Shown here one piece after another: positions 30,931-38,949 of a stretch of DNA of 64,000 bases. The notes under the pieces are model-generated. The model was not told where the DNA came from, ran no database searches, and worked only from the letters and a program-made list of their open reading frames with translations. Made by a program: the position numbers and the translations under genes. This DNA comes from Pseudomonas sp. KBW05 (lineage in GTDB: Bacteria; Pseudomonadota; Gammaproteobacteria; Pseudomonadales; Pseudomonadaceae). Numbering within the stretch: position 1 is the first letter of the stretch; each line of letters opens with the position of its first letter. The stretch spans positions 250,969 through 314,968 of the forward strand of contig NZ_QAJM01000014.1 of assembly GCF_003852405.1 (NCBI RefSeq). Reading direction: 5' to 3'.

Positions 30931-30968
30931 CGCGCCAACGAAGGCACGGGCCTACGGACAAAGGCGTC
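30931..30968 (+). promoter_or_regulatory. weak ANTAR-type hairpin pair in the nasS leader
   Basis: Stem GCC/GGC with loop AACGAA (30934-30945) and stem GAC/GTC with loop AAAGGC (30957-30968). Both hexaloops have A at position 1 and G at position 4, as ANTAR proteins require, but the stems are short (3 bp, the first with a further 2 bp beyond a mismatch). The second hairpin shares its 3' arm with the terminator that follows. Confidence 0.55.
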
Positions 30969-31019
30969 GTTACCCTGCAATGGCCTCTAGCGCCATCCGA
31001 GGGAACGACGTTTTTTTTT
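30965..31019 (+). terminator. attenuator terminator in the nasS leader
   Basis: CGTCGTT (30965-30971) pairs with AACGACG (31004... to 31010), with inner pairs CCCT/AGGG and ATGGC/GCCAT, followed by nine T residues. It lies 20 bp before nasS, between promoter and gene, so it should act as a conditional terminator. Confidence 0.85.
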
Positions 31020-31039
31020 GAGAGAAAAGGCAGGCATTG

Positions 31040-32266
31040 ATGAACGAACCGGCAGATAACCGCCCGAGAAAAGACCCACTGGCTTGGGTCAACGGCAGTG
31101 ACGCGCCGGAAAAGAGCAGTCTCGACCTGGGCTTCATGGCCCTGAGTGATTGCGCCTCGCTGGTAGTTGCCGCCACCCAGGGCTTCGCCCAACCCTACGG
31201 CCTGACACTCAACCTCAAGCGTCAGGCGTCATGGGCCAACCTGCGCGACAAACTGGTCAGCGGCGAACTGGACGCCGCCCACAGCCTGTACGGGCTGATC
31301 TATGCCGTGCACCTGGGCATCGGCGGCGTAGCGCCCACCGACATGGCGGTACTGATGGGGCTCAACCAGAACGGCCAGAGCATCAACCTGTCCCACGGCC
31401 TGCAACAGCAGGGCGTGGTCACTCCTGAGGCACTGGATCACCATGTGCACCAAAGCCGCACAAAACTGACTTTCGCCCAGACGTTTCCCACCGGCACCCA
31501 CGCCATGTGGCTGTATTACTGGCTGGCGAGCCAAGGCATCCACCCGCTGCAGGACGTCAACAGCGTGGTGGTACCGCCGCCGCAAATGGTCGCGCACCTG
31601 CAAGCCGGGCGTATCGATGGTTTTTGTGTCGGCGAACCCTGGTGTGCCAGCGCCGTGCAGCAAAATCAGGGCTTTACCCTGGCCACCACCCAGGCGATCT
31701 GGCCAGACCACCCGGAGAAAGTCCTCGGCTGCACCCAGGCGTTTGTCGAGCAATACCCCAACACCGCCCGCGTGCTGGTGATGGCCATCCTTGAAGCCAG
31801 CCGCTTTATCGAACAGAGCCAGGAGAACCGCCGCTCCACCGCCCAACTGCTGAGCGCCCGCGACTACCTCGACGCGCCGCTCGACTGCATTGAGCCGCGC
31901 CTGTTGGGCAGCTACGACGACGGCCTCGGCAACCAATGGCAAGACCCCCACGCCCTGCGGTTTTTTGCCGATGGCGAGGTGAACCTGCCGTATCTCTCGG
32001 ACGGCATGTGGTTCATGACCCAATTCCGTCGCTGGGGCCTGCTGCGCGAAGACCCGGATTACCTGGGGGTTGCCCGCCAGGTGCAGCAATTGACGCTGTA
32101 CCGCGAGGCCGCCAGCGCCGTCGGCGTTCCCCCGATCGCCCAGGACATGCGCAGCAGCCAACTGATCGACGGCAAGATCTGGGATGGCCGCGACCCCGCC
32201 GCCTATGCGCGCAGCTTCCGTCTGCACGCGATGAACGATCCCACCAGCCGCCAGGCCTTGCGCTGA
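31040..32266 (+). CDS. nasS: nitrate sensor NasS
   Basis: NasS is a cytoplasmic NrtA/CmpA-type nitrate- or nitrite-binding protein that holds NasT inactive until the anion is present. The 408-residue protein shows the family pattern (LGFMALSDCASLVVAATQGFA split within the first 65 residues, FPTGTHAMWLYYWLA, GYCVGEPW-like DGFCVGEPWCASAV) and lacks a signal peptide, which separates it from the periplasmic binding proteins. AGGC precedes the ATG at 31040. It is followed 13 bp later by nasT. Confidence 0.92.
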   Translation: MNEPADNRPRKDPLAWVNGSDAPEKSSLDLGFMALSDCASLVVAATQGFAQPYGLTLNLKRQASWANLRDKLVSGELDAAHSLYGLIYAVHLGIGGVAPTDMAVLMGLNQNGQSINLSHGLQQQGVVTPEALDHHVHQSRTKLTFAQTFPTGTHAMWLYYWLASQGIHPLQDVNSVVVPPPQMVAHLQAGRIDGFCVGEPWCASAVQQNQGFTLATTQAIWPDHPEKVLGCTQAFVEQYPNTARVLVMAILEASRFIEQSQENRRSTAQLLSARDYLDAPLDCIEPRLLGSYDDGLGNQWQDPHALRFFADGEVNLPYLSDGMWFMTQFRRWGLLREDPDYLGVARQVQQLTLYREAASAVGVPPIAQDMRSSQLIDGKIWDGRDPAAYARSFRLHAMNDPTSRQALR

Positions 32267-32279
32267 CAGGAAGACCGAT

Positions 32280-32855
32280 ATGCTGCGAATCCTGTTGATC
32301 AATGACACGCCGCGCAAAGTCGGGCGGCTTAAGGCTGCGCTGATCGAGGCCGGTTTCGAGGTGATCGATGAGTCCGGCCTGACCATCGACCTGCCCGCGC
32401 GCGTCGAAACGGTGCGCCCGGATGTGATCCTGATCGATACCGAGTCACCCGGGCGCGACGTGATGGAGCAAGTGGTGCTGGTCAGTCGCGACCAGCCCCG
32501 GCCCATCGTGATGTTTACCGACGAGCATGACCCGAATGTAATGCGCCAGGCGATCAAGTCCGGCGTCAGCGCCTACATCGTCGAAGGCATCCAGGCCCAG
32601 CGCCTGCAACCTATCCTCGACGTGGCCATGGCGCGCTTCGAGAGCGACCAGGCCCTGCGCGCCCAGCTGCAGGCCCGTGACCAGCAGTTGGCCGAGCGCA
32701 AGCGCATCGAACTGGCCAAGGGCATGCTGATGAAAATGAAGGACTGCAATGAGGAAGAGGCCTACACGCTGATGCGCCGCCAGGCCATGAGCCGCCAGCA
32801 GAAACTGATCCAGGTGGCAGAGCAGATTATCGCCATGAGCGAGTTGCTCGGCTGA
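32280..32855 (+). CDS. nasT: ANTAR-domain antiterminator NasT
   Basis: NasT binds leader RNA and prevents termination at nitrate assimilation genes. The 191-residue protein has an N-terminal receiver-like domain (LLINDTPRKVGRLK, VILIDTES with Asp, IVMFTDEHD) and a C-terminal ANTAR helix bundle (LAERKRIELAKGMLMKMK ... AYTLMRRQAMSRQQKL). AGGAAG precedes the ATG. Activity is controlled by NasS rather than a known histidine kinase. RNA targets fitting its requirements are visible in three leaders of this cluster. Confidence 0.95.
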   Translation: MLRILLINDTPRKVGRLKAALIEAGFEVIDESGLTIDLPARVETVRPDVILIDTESPGRDVMEQVVLVSRDQPRPIVMFTDEHDPNVMRQAIKSGVSAYIVEGIQAQRLQPILDVAMARFESDQALRAQLQARDQQLAERKRIELAKGMLMKMKDCNEEEAYTLMRRQAMSRQQKLIQVAEQIIAMSELLG

Positions 32856-32856
32856 T

Positions 32857-32874
32857 CTGGCTCAGCTCTTGCTA
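32857..32874 (+). promoter_or_regulatory. sigma-54 promoter upstream of nasA
   Basis: TGGCTCAGCTCTTGCTA: GG at 32859-32860 and GC at 32871-32872, ten bases between, with a consensus TTGCTA -12 box. It begins right after the nasT stop codon; the predicted start of transcription is near 32884. Confidence 0.82.
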
Positions 32875-32887
32875 AAGGATCCCTACA

Positions 32888-32927
32888 GGTAACCAACGGC
32901 GGTTGCCCCTCCACGACAAAGACGTCG
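32888..32927 (+). promoter_or_regulatory. ANTAR two-hairpin RNA in the nasA leader
   Basis: Hairpin 1 (32888-32907): stem GGTAACC/GGTTGCC, 7 bp with one G-U, loop AACGGC. Hairpin 2 (32914-32927): stem CGAC/GTCG, loop AAAGAC. Both loops have A1 and G4. The 3' half of hairpin 2 is also the 5' arm of the terminator, so the two structures exclude each other. Confidence 0.85.
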
Positions 32928-32969
32928 CACATCCGGTTTGCCCCTCGCGAACCCGGTGGCGGCGTTTTT
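32923..32969 (+). terminator. attenuator terminator in the nasA leader
   Basis: CGTCGC (32923-32928) pairs with GCGGCG (32959-32964) over an inner CCGGTT/AACCCGG stem, followed by TTTTT. It ends about 100 bp before nasA. Confidence 0.82.
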
Positions 32970-33066
32970 GCGTTTTGGCCCCAGAGCATGGGGCCGGTGG
33001 GGCGGCCTTCGCCGGCGGCTCCATCACCAGGCCTTCTTACAAGACTCCCAACCGTTGAGGTGCGTG

Positions 33067-34278
33067 ATGAAATCAAGCTTCTGGAAATCCGGGCACACCC
33101 CGACCCTGTTTGCCGCGTTCCTGTATTTCGATTTGAGCTTCATGGTTTGGTATTTGTTGGGCCCGCTGGCGATCCAGATTGCCGCCGACCTGCACCTGAC
33201 CACGCAACAACGCGGCCTGATGGTCGCGACGCCGATCCTCGCCGGTGCGGTGCTGCGTTTTGTGATGGGCATGCTGGCCGACAGGCTGTCGCCCAAGACC
33301 GCCGGGCTGATCGGCCAGGTAATCGTGATCGTCGCGTTGTTCGGCGCCTGGAAACTCGGGATTCACAGCTACGAACAAGCCTTGCTGCTGGGTGTGTTCC
33401 TCGGCATGGCCGGCGCGTCGTTTGCAGTCGCCTTGCCACTGGCGTCCCAGTGGTACCCCGCGGAACACCAGGGTAAAGCTATGGGCATCGCCGGTGCGGG
33501 TAACTCCGGCACCGTGTTTGCGGCGTTGCTGGCGCCGGTGCTGGCGGCAGCGTTTGGCTGGAGCAATGTATTCGGTTTTGCCCTGATTCCCTTGATCCTG
33601 ACCCTGATCGTCTTCGCCTGGCTCGCGCGCAACGCCCCGGAACGGCCAAAAGCCAAAGCCATGGCCGACTACTTCAAGGCCCTGGGAGACCGCGACAGTT
33701 GGTGGTTCATGTTTTTCTACAGCGTGACCTTCGGCGGTTTTATCGGCCTGGCCAGCGCCCTGCCCGGCTACTTCAACGACCAGTACGGCCTGAGCCCGGT
33801 GACGGCCGGCTACTACACCGCCGCCTGTGTGTTCGGCGGCAGCCTGATGCGCCCATTGGGCGGCGCCCTGGCCGATCGTTTCGGTGGGATTCGCACCCTG
33901 CTCGGCATGTACGGCGTGGCGGCGGTCTGCATTGCCGCAGTAGGCTTCAACCTGCCGAGTTCCTACGCGGCCCTGGCGCTTTTCGTCTGCACCATGCTCG
34001 GCCTCGGCGCAGGCAATGGCGCAGTGTTCCAATTGGTGCCGCAACGTTTCCGCCGTGAAATCGGGGTGATGACGGGTTTGATCGGCATGGCCGGCGGTAT
34101 CGGCGGCTTTGCCCTCGCGGCGGGCATGGGCGCGATCAAACAGAGTACCGGCAGCTATCAATTGGCCCTGTGGCTGTTCGCCAGTCTCGGCGTGCTGGCC
34201 TGGTTCGGCCTGCACGGCGTGAAACGTCGCTGGCGCACCACCTGGGGCGCGGCCGCCGTGACGGCCGCGCGCGTCTGA
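33067..34278 (+). CDS. nasA: nitrate/nitrite transporter, MFS (NarK/NasA type)
   Basis: NasA imports nitrate for assimilation. The 403-residue protein has twelve predicted membrane segments, begins MKSSFWKSGHTPTLFAAFLYFDLSFM and carries both nitrate signature motifs, GAGNSGTVFAALLAP and LGAGNGAVFQLVP. GAGG lies before the ATG at 33067. The stop codon overlaps the start of the next gene (TGATG), so the transporter and the PP2C-kinase protein are translationally coupled. Confidence 0.95.
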   Translation: MKSSFWKSGHTPTLFAAFLYFDLSFMVWYLLGPLAIQIAADLHLTTQQRGLMVATPILAGAVLRFVMGMLADRLSPKTAGLIGQVIVIVALFGAWKLGIHSYEQALLLGVFLGMAGASFAVALPLASQWYPAEHQGKAMGIAGAGNSGTVFAALLAPVLAAAFGWSNVFGFALIPLILTLIVFAWLARNAPERPKAKAMADYFKALGDRDSWWFMFFYSVTFGGFIGLASALPGYFNDQYGLSPVTAGYYTAACVFGGSLMRPLGGALADRFGGIRTLLGMYGVAAVCIAAVGFNLPSSYAALALFVCTMLGLGAGNGAVFQLVPQRFRREIGVMTGLIGMAGGIGGFALAAGMGAIKQSTGSYQLALWLFASLGVLAWFGLHGVKRRWRTTWGAAAVTAARV

Positions 34279-35948
34279 TGAGCCTGCGACTGAGCATCGC
34301 CCAGGCCAGCGCCATCGGCCCAAGGCCGGAAAACCAGGATGCGCTGCGAGTGGTCACGCCTGTGGCCGAACTGGCCGCGAGCAAAGGCTACCTGTGCGCG
34401 CTGGCCGACGGCGTGAGCCAATGCGCCGACGGCGGCCTGGCCGCCCGTTCGACCTTGCAGGCGCTGGCACTCGACTACTACGCCACGCCGCAGACCTGGG
34501 GCGTGGCCCAGGCGCTGGAACGCTTGCTGCTCGCGCAGAATCGCTGGCTGCAGGCCAATGGCGGCGGCCAGCCATTGCTGACCACGCTGAGCGCCTTGGT
34601 GTTTCGTGGCCAGCGTTTCACCCTGGCCCATGTCGGCGATTGCCGGGTGTATCGCTGGCTGGACGGAGAGTTGCAACGCATCAGCGAAGACCATGTGTGG
34701 GAACAACCGGGCATGCAGCATGTGCTCAAGCGCGCCCTCGGCCTGGATCAACACCTGGTGCTGGATTTTCTCGACGGCGAACTGCGTGAAGGCGAGTACT
34801 TCCTGCTGGTCAGCGACGGTGTGTGGGCCACCTTGGGCGACAACAGCATCAGCACGATCCTGCACGAGCAAAGCGACCTCGACCTGGCGGTCAACACCTT
34901 GGTCAACGCCGCGCACCTGGCCGGCAGCCAGGACAACGCCAGCGCCTTGCTGGTGCGTATCGACACCCTCGGCGCCGCGACCCTGGGCGATGCGCTGGTG
35001 CAATTGCAGCAATGGCCGCTGCCGCCGCCGTTAAAAGCCGGACAATGCTTTGAAGGCTGGCAGGTCGAAGGCGTGCTGGCACATAGCCGACAGTCATTGC
35101 TATACCGGGTACGTGACGCCCATCAGCAGCCATGGTTGCTGAAAACCCTGCCCCTCAACCGCGACGACGACAACGATGCCGGGCAGGCCTTGCTGTCGGA
35201 GGAATGGTTCCTGCGCCGCGTAGCCGGGCGCGCGTTTCCTGAGGTCCACGCCGCCAGCGCGCGCCAGCATTTGTACTATGTGATGCGTGAATATCCGGGG
35301 CGAACCCTCGCGCAACTGTTCCAGCAGCAAGGTCCATTGCCCCTGGCACAATGGCTGTCCATCGCCGAGCGGTTGGTGCGGGCGGTGGGCATGCTGCATC
35401 GGCGGCAGATCCTGCATCGCGATATCAAACCGGAGAATCTGCTGCTGGGTGACGACGGCGAATTGCGCGTGCTGGATTTCGGCCTGGCCTACTGCCCAGG
35501 CCTCTCGGAAGATCGCGCCCACTTGCTGCCCGGCACCCCGAGCTTTATCGCCCCCGAGGCTTTTGCTGGCGGGCATCCTACGGCTCAACAGGATTTATAC
35601 AGCGCTGGCGTAACGCTGTATTACCTGCTGACCGGGCATTATCCCTACGGTGAGATCGAAGCCTTTCAACGGCCGCGCTTCACCCAGGCCGTCAGCGCCA
35701 GCCGCTACCGTCCCGACCTGCCCGAGTGGCTGCCCCTCAGCCTGGAACGGGCGGTGGCCGCCCAACCCGCGCAACGCTATGAAACAGCCGAAGAATGGCT
35801 ACGGGCTCTGGAGCAGGCCGACCGCCGCGAATTGAGCGTGCGCCCAAGGCCGCTGTTGGAGCGCGAACCGCTCAAGGTCTGGCAAACCCTGGCGGCCGTA
35901 TCTTTGCTGCTCAATCTGGTGCTGCTTTACTGGCTGCTGCACCACTAG
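34278..35948 (+). CDS. PP2C phosphatase-Ser/Thr kinase fusion, membrane-anchored
   Basis: One chain of 556 residues joins a PP2C-type phosphatase (~1-240; ADGVSQCADGG, HVGDCRVYRW, LVSDGVWATLG, SQDNASALLV) to a Hanks-type kinase (~255-520; HRDIKPENLL, LDFGLAY, GTPSFIAPEA) and a C-terminal membrane helix (TLAAVSLLLNLVLLYWLL). The kinase glycine-rich loop is poor (VLAHSRQSLLYRV). The ATG overlaps the nasA stop by one base. A homologous gene occupies the same place in other Pseudomonas nitrate clusters (family knowledge), so a role in nitrate uptake or reductase control is likely, but its substrate is unknown. Confidence 0.92.
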   Translation: MSLRLSIAQASAIGPRPENQDALRVVTPVAELAASKGYLCALADGVSQCADGGLAARSTLQALALDYYATPQTWGVAQALERLLLAQNRWLQANGGGQPLLTTLSALVFRGQRFTLAHVGDCRVYRWLDGELQRISEDHVWEQPGMQHVLKRALGLDQHLVLDFLDGELREGEYFLLVSDGVWATLGDNSISTILHEQSDLDLAVNTLVNAAHLAGSQDNASALLVRIDTLGAATLGDALVQLQQWPLPPPLKAGQCFEGWQVEGVLAHSRQSLLYRVRDAHQQPWLLKTLPLNRDDDNDAGQALLSEEWFLRRVAGRAFPEVHAASARQHLYYVMREYPGRTLAQLFQQQGPLPLAQWLSIAERLVRAVGMLHRRQILHRDIKPENLLLGDDGELRVLDFGLAYCPGLSEDRAHLLPGTPSFIAPEAFAGGHPTAQQDLYSAGVTLYYLLTGHYPYGEIEAFQRPRFTQAVSASRYRPDLPEWLPLSLERAVAAQPAQRYETAEEWLRALEQADRRELSVRPRPLLEREPLKVWQTLAAVSLLLNLVLLYWLLHH

Positions 35949-36006
35949 AGGGCGAAAAGCTCTGCAGCATCGAGCGCAAGGCCAATAAATCCGGGCATCT
36001 TCCAAC

Positions 36007-36024
36007 TTGGCACAACCGCTGCAT
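36007..36024 (+). promoter_or_regulatory. sigma-54 promoter upstream of nirB
   Basis: TTGGCACAACCGCTGCAT: full TTGGCAC -24 box with GG at 36009-36010, and GC of the -12 box at 36021-36022. The predicted start is near 36034, 21 bp before the first leader hairpin. Confidence 0.85.
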
Positions 36025-36054
36025 TAGCCCTTTCAACACCACACATATAGCCGC

Positions 36055-36113
36055 CCCTTCAACGACGAAGGGCCGTGCTTCCCGAGAGAACGGGACCAGG
36101 ACAAAGGCGTCCT
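36055..36113 (+). promoter_or_regulatory. three consecutive ANTAR-type hairpins in the nirB leader
   Basis: Hairpin a (36055-36072): CCCTTC, loop AACGAC, GAAGGG. Hairpin b (36080-36095): TCCCG, loop AGAGAA, CGGGA. Hairpin c (36098-36113): AGGAC, loop AAAGGC, GTCCT. All three hexaloops have A1 and G4. The 3' arm of hairpin c lies inside the 5' arm of the terminator. Known ANTAR targets use two hairpins, so the extra one is notable. Confidence 0.88.
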
Positions 36114-36143
36114 CGCTAGATAACTAGCGGGGACGCCTTTTTT
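36104..36143 (+). terminator. attenuator terminator in the nirB leader
   Basis: A 14-bp stem, GGCGTCC plus TCGCTAG paired with CTAGCGG plus GGACGCC around an ATAA loop, followed by TTTTTT. It is 38 bp before nirB and must be overcome for expression. Confidence 0.93.
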
Positions 36144-36181
36144 GTTTGCGCGTGATTTGTCGAGCCATTGCGGAGAACGAC

Positions 36182-38635
36182 ATGAAAAAACTCAAATTAG
36201 TGATGATCGGCAACGGCATGGCCGGGGTTCGCACCCTTGAAGAATTGCTCAAGCTGAGCAGCGACCTGTACGACATCACCGTGTTCGGCGCCGAGCCCTA
36301 CACCAACTACAACCGTATCCTGCTGTCGCCAGTGCTGGCGGGTGAACAAACCTTCGAAGAGATCGTGCTCAACGACCTCAGCTGGTACCTGGATAACCAC
36401 ATCAAACTGCTGCTCAACCGCAAAGTGGTGCAGATCGACCGCGTCAAGCGCGTCGTTATTGCCGAGGACGGCAGCGAAGCCGAATACGATCGCCTGCTGA
36501 TCGCCACCGGCTCCACGCCGTTTATCCTACCGATCCCCGGCAACACCTTGCAGGGCGTGATCGGCTACCGCGACATCGCCGACACCCAGGTCATGATCGA
36601 CACCGCCAAGACCCACACGCATGCGGTGGTGATCGGCGGTGGCCTGCTCGGCCTGGAAGCCGCCAACGGCCTGATGTTGCGCGGCATGCACGTGACCGTG
36701 GTGCATATCGGCGAGTGGCTGCTGGAGCGGCAACTGGACAAGACCAGCGGCCAATTGCTGCAAACCGAACTGGAAAGCCGTGGCCTGGTGTTTCGCCTGT
36801 GTGAACAAACCCAGGCGCTGCACGATGCCGGCAATGGCCGCGTCGGCTCGGTGCAATTCAAGAACGGCGACATCATCCCCGCCGACCTGGTGGTGATGGC
36901 TGCCGGCATCCGGCCCAACACCGAACTCGCGGAAAAATCCGGCATCCCGTGCAACCGTGGGATTCTGGTCAACGACACCCTGCAAACCTACGACCCGCGC
37001 ATCTACGCGATCGGCGAATGCGCCAGCCATCGCGGGATCGCCTACGGCTTGGTGGCGCCGTTGTTCGAACAGGCCAAGGTCTGCGCCAATCACCTGGCCC
37101 AGCTGGGTTTTGCCACCTACAAGGGTTCGGTGACCTCGACCAAGTTGAAGGTCACCGGCATCGACCTGTTCTCCGCCGGCGACTTCATGGGCGGCGAAGG
37201 CACCGAGACCATCACCCTCTCCGACCCGATTGGCGGCGTGTACAAGAAGCTGGTGATCAAGGACGACATCCTGGTCGGTGCCTGCCTGTACGGCGATACC
37301 GCCGACGGTGGTTGGTATTTCCGCCAGATCCGTGAGAATCATGCGATTGGCGAGATCCGCGACCACCTGATGTTCGGCGAAAACGCCTTGGGTGACGTGG
37401 GCCATCAAGGCCAGGACAAGGCCATGAGCATGGCCGACAACGCCGAGGTCTGCGGCTGCAATGGCGTGTGCAAGGGCACCATCGTCAAGGCGATCCAGGA
37501 ACAGGGGCTGTTCAGCGTCGATGAGGTGAAAAAACACACCAAGGCCGCCAGTTCCTGCGGCTCCTGCGTTGGCTTGGTGGAGCAGATCCTGATCAATACC
37601 GTCGGCGGTGCGGCTGACGTCAAACCGAAGAGCGAAAAAGCCATCTGCGGTTGCAGCGACCTCAACCACGGGCAAATCCGCCAGGCCATTCGCGACCAAC
37701 ACCTGCTGACCATCGCCGGCACCATGAGCTACCTCAACTGGCGCACGCCCAACGGCTGCGCCACTTGCCGCCCGGCGCTGAACTACTACCTGATTTCCAC
37801 CTGGCCCGGCGAAGCCAAGGACGACCCGCAATCGCGCCTGATCAACGAACGGGCCCACGCCAATATTCAGAAAGACGGCACCTACTCCGTAGTCCCACGG
37901 ATGTGGGGCGGTGTGACCAATCCGTCGGAGCTGCGCCGCATCGCCGACGTGGCCGACAAGTACAACGTACCGATGGTCAAGGTCACCGGCGGTCAGCGCA
38001 TCGACTTGCTGGGGATCAAGAAACAGGACTTGCCGGGGGTCTGGAAAGACCTCGACATGCCGTCCGGCCACGCCTACGGCAAATCCATCCGCACCGTGAA
38101 AACCTGCGTGGGCAGCGAGTTCTGCCGTTTCGGCACGCAGAACTCCACGCAATTGGGCATCGAGTTGGAGCATGACCTGTTCAATATGTGGTCGCCGCAC
38201 AAGGTCAAGCTGGCAGTGTCCGGTTGCCCACGCAATTGCTCGGAAGCCGGGATCAAGGACGTAGGAATCATCGGCGTCGACTCCGGCTGGGAGATGTACA
38301 TCGGCGGCAACGGCGGGATCAAGACCGAAGTCGCGGAGTTCTTCGTCAAGCTGAAAACCGCCGAAGAAGTACGCGAATACAACGGCGCCTTCCTACAGCT
38401 GTACCGCGAAGAAGCCTTCTACCTTGAGCGCACCGTGCACTACCTGCAACGGGTCGGCATGGAGCACATCAAGAAAGCCGTACTGGAAGACCCGGTCCGT
38501 CGCCAGGCCCTCAACGAACGCCTGCAATTCTCCCTGTCGTTCGAACAAGACCCGTGGAAAGAGCGCCTGGAACAGCCGCTGCTGAAAAAGGAATTTGATG
38601 TCATCCCCGTCCAACAGCTGGAGGTGCCGGCATGA
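36182..38635 (+). CDS. nirB: assimilatory nitrite reductase large subunit
   Basis: NirB reduces nitrite to ammonium with NAD(P)H through FAD, Fe-S clusters and siroheme. The 817-residue protein has an N-terminal FAD/NAD(P) domain (KLVMIGNGMAGVRTLEEL, GGGLLGLEAANGL), two BFD-type [2Fe-2S] segments (CGCNGVCKG ... CGSCVG and CGCSDLNHG ... CATCRP), and the ferredoxin-like and siroheme/[4Fe-4S] domains (CVGSEFCRFG ... SGCPRNCSEAG). GGAG precedes the ATG at 36182. It is the first gene of nirB-nirD-nasC-cobA and overlaps nirD by ATGA. Confidence 0.97.
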   Translation: MKKLKLVMIGNGMAGVRTLEELLKLSSDLYDITVFGAEPYTNYNRILLSPVLAGEQTFEEIVLNDLSWYLDNHIKLLLNRKVVQIDRVKRVVIAEDGSEAEYDRLLIATGSTPFILPIPGNTLQGVIGYRDIADTQVMIDTAKTHTHAVVIGGGLLGLEAANGLMLRGMHVTVVHIGEWLLERQLDKTSGQLLQTELESRGLVFRLCEQTQALHDAGNGRVGSVQFKNGDIIPADLVVMAAGIRPNTELAEKSGIPCNRGILVNDTLQTYDPRIYAIGECASHRGIAYGLVAPLFEQAKVCANHLAQLGFATYKGSVTSTKLKVTGIDLFSAGDFMGGEGTETITLSDPIGGVYKKLVIKDDILVGACLYGDTADGGWYFRQIRENHAIGEIRDHLMFGENALGDVGHQGQDKAMSMADNAEVCGCNGVCKGTIVKAIQEQGLFSVDEVKKHTKAASSCGSCVGLVEQILINTVGGAADVKPKSEKAICGCSDLNHGQIRQAIRDQHLLTIAGTMSYLNWRTPNGCATCRPALNYYLISTWPGEAKDDPQSRLINERAHANIQKDGTYSVVPRMWGGVTNPSELRRIADVADKYNVPMVKVTGGQRIDLLGIKKQDLPGVWKDLDMPSGHAYGKSIRTVKTCVGSEFCRFGTQNSTQLGIELEHDLFNMWSPHKVKLAVSGCPRNCSEAGIKDVGIIGVDSGWEMYIGGNGGIKTEVAEFFVKLKTAEEVREYNGAFLQLYREEAFYLERTVHYLQRVGMEHIKKAVLEDPVRRQALNERLQFSLSFEQDPWKERLEQPLLKKEFDVIPVQQLEVPA

Positions 38636-38949
38636 ACTGGCTGAATATCTGCGCCCTCGACGAGATCAACGTGCTGGGCTCGCGCATCATCCAAGGGCCC
38701 AAGGGCGACATCGCGATTTTTCGTACCAGTGACGACGAAGTCTTCGCCCTCGACGACCGTTGCCCACACAAAGGCGGCCCGCTCTCCCAAGGCTTGATCT
38801 ACGGCAAGCGCGTGGCCTGCCCGCTGCACAATTGGCAGATCGACCTGGCGTCCGGCGAGGCCCAGGCGCCGGACATCGGTTGCGCCCACCATCACCCGGC
38901 CCGCGTGGAAAACGGCCGGGTGCTGCTGGCCCTGCGGGACGCCGTGTGA
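38632..38949 (+). CDS. nirD: nitrite reductase small subunit (Rieske-like)
   Basis: NirD (105 aa) is the small partner of NirB. Here it keeps a true Rieske pattern, CPHKGG and CPLHNWQ, so it should bind a [2Fe-2S] cluster, whereas several NirD proteins have lost these residues. Its ATG overlaps the nirB stop, and its TGA overlaps the ATG of nasC, indicating coupled translation along the operon. Confidence 0.95.
   Translation: MNWLNICALDEINVLGSRIIQGPKGDIAIFRTSDDEVFALDDRCPHKGGPLSQGLIYGKRVACPLHNWQIDLASGEAQAPDIGCAHHHPARVENGRVLLALRDAV

Noticed and set aside
30784-31039. Terminator at 30965-31019 as an ordinary terminator of an upstream plus-strand gene
   Set aside because: The upstream gene is on the minus strand and divergent, so the only transcript that can meet it starts at the sigma-54 promoter; hence it is called a leader attenuator.
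36055-36095. nirB leader hairpins as a metabolite riboswitch
   Set aside because: No known aptamer fold is present, while the A1/G4 hexaloops and an encoded ANTAR protein explain them fully.
38632-38949. nirD as a Rieske ferredoxin of a dioxygenase
   Set aside because: Overlap with nirB and nasC and the length of 105 residues fit NirD; no oxygenase gene is near.
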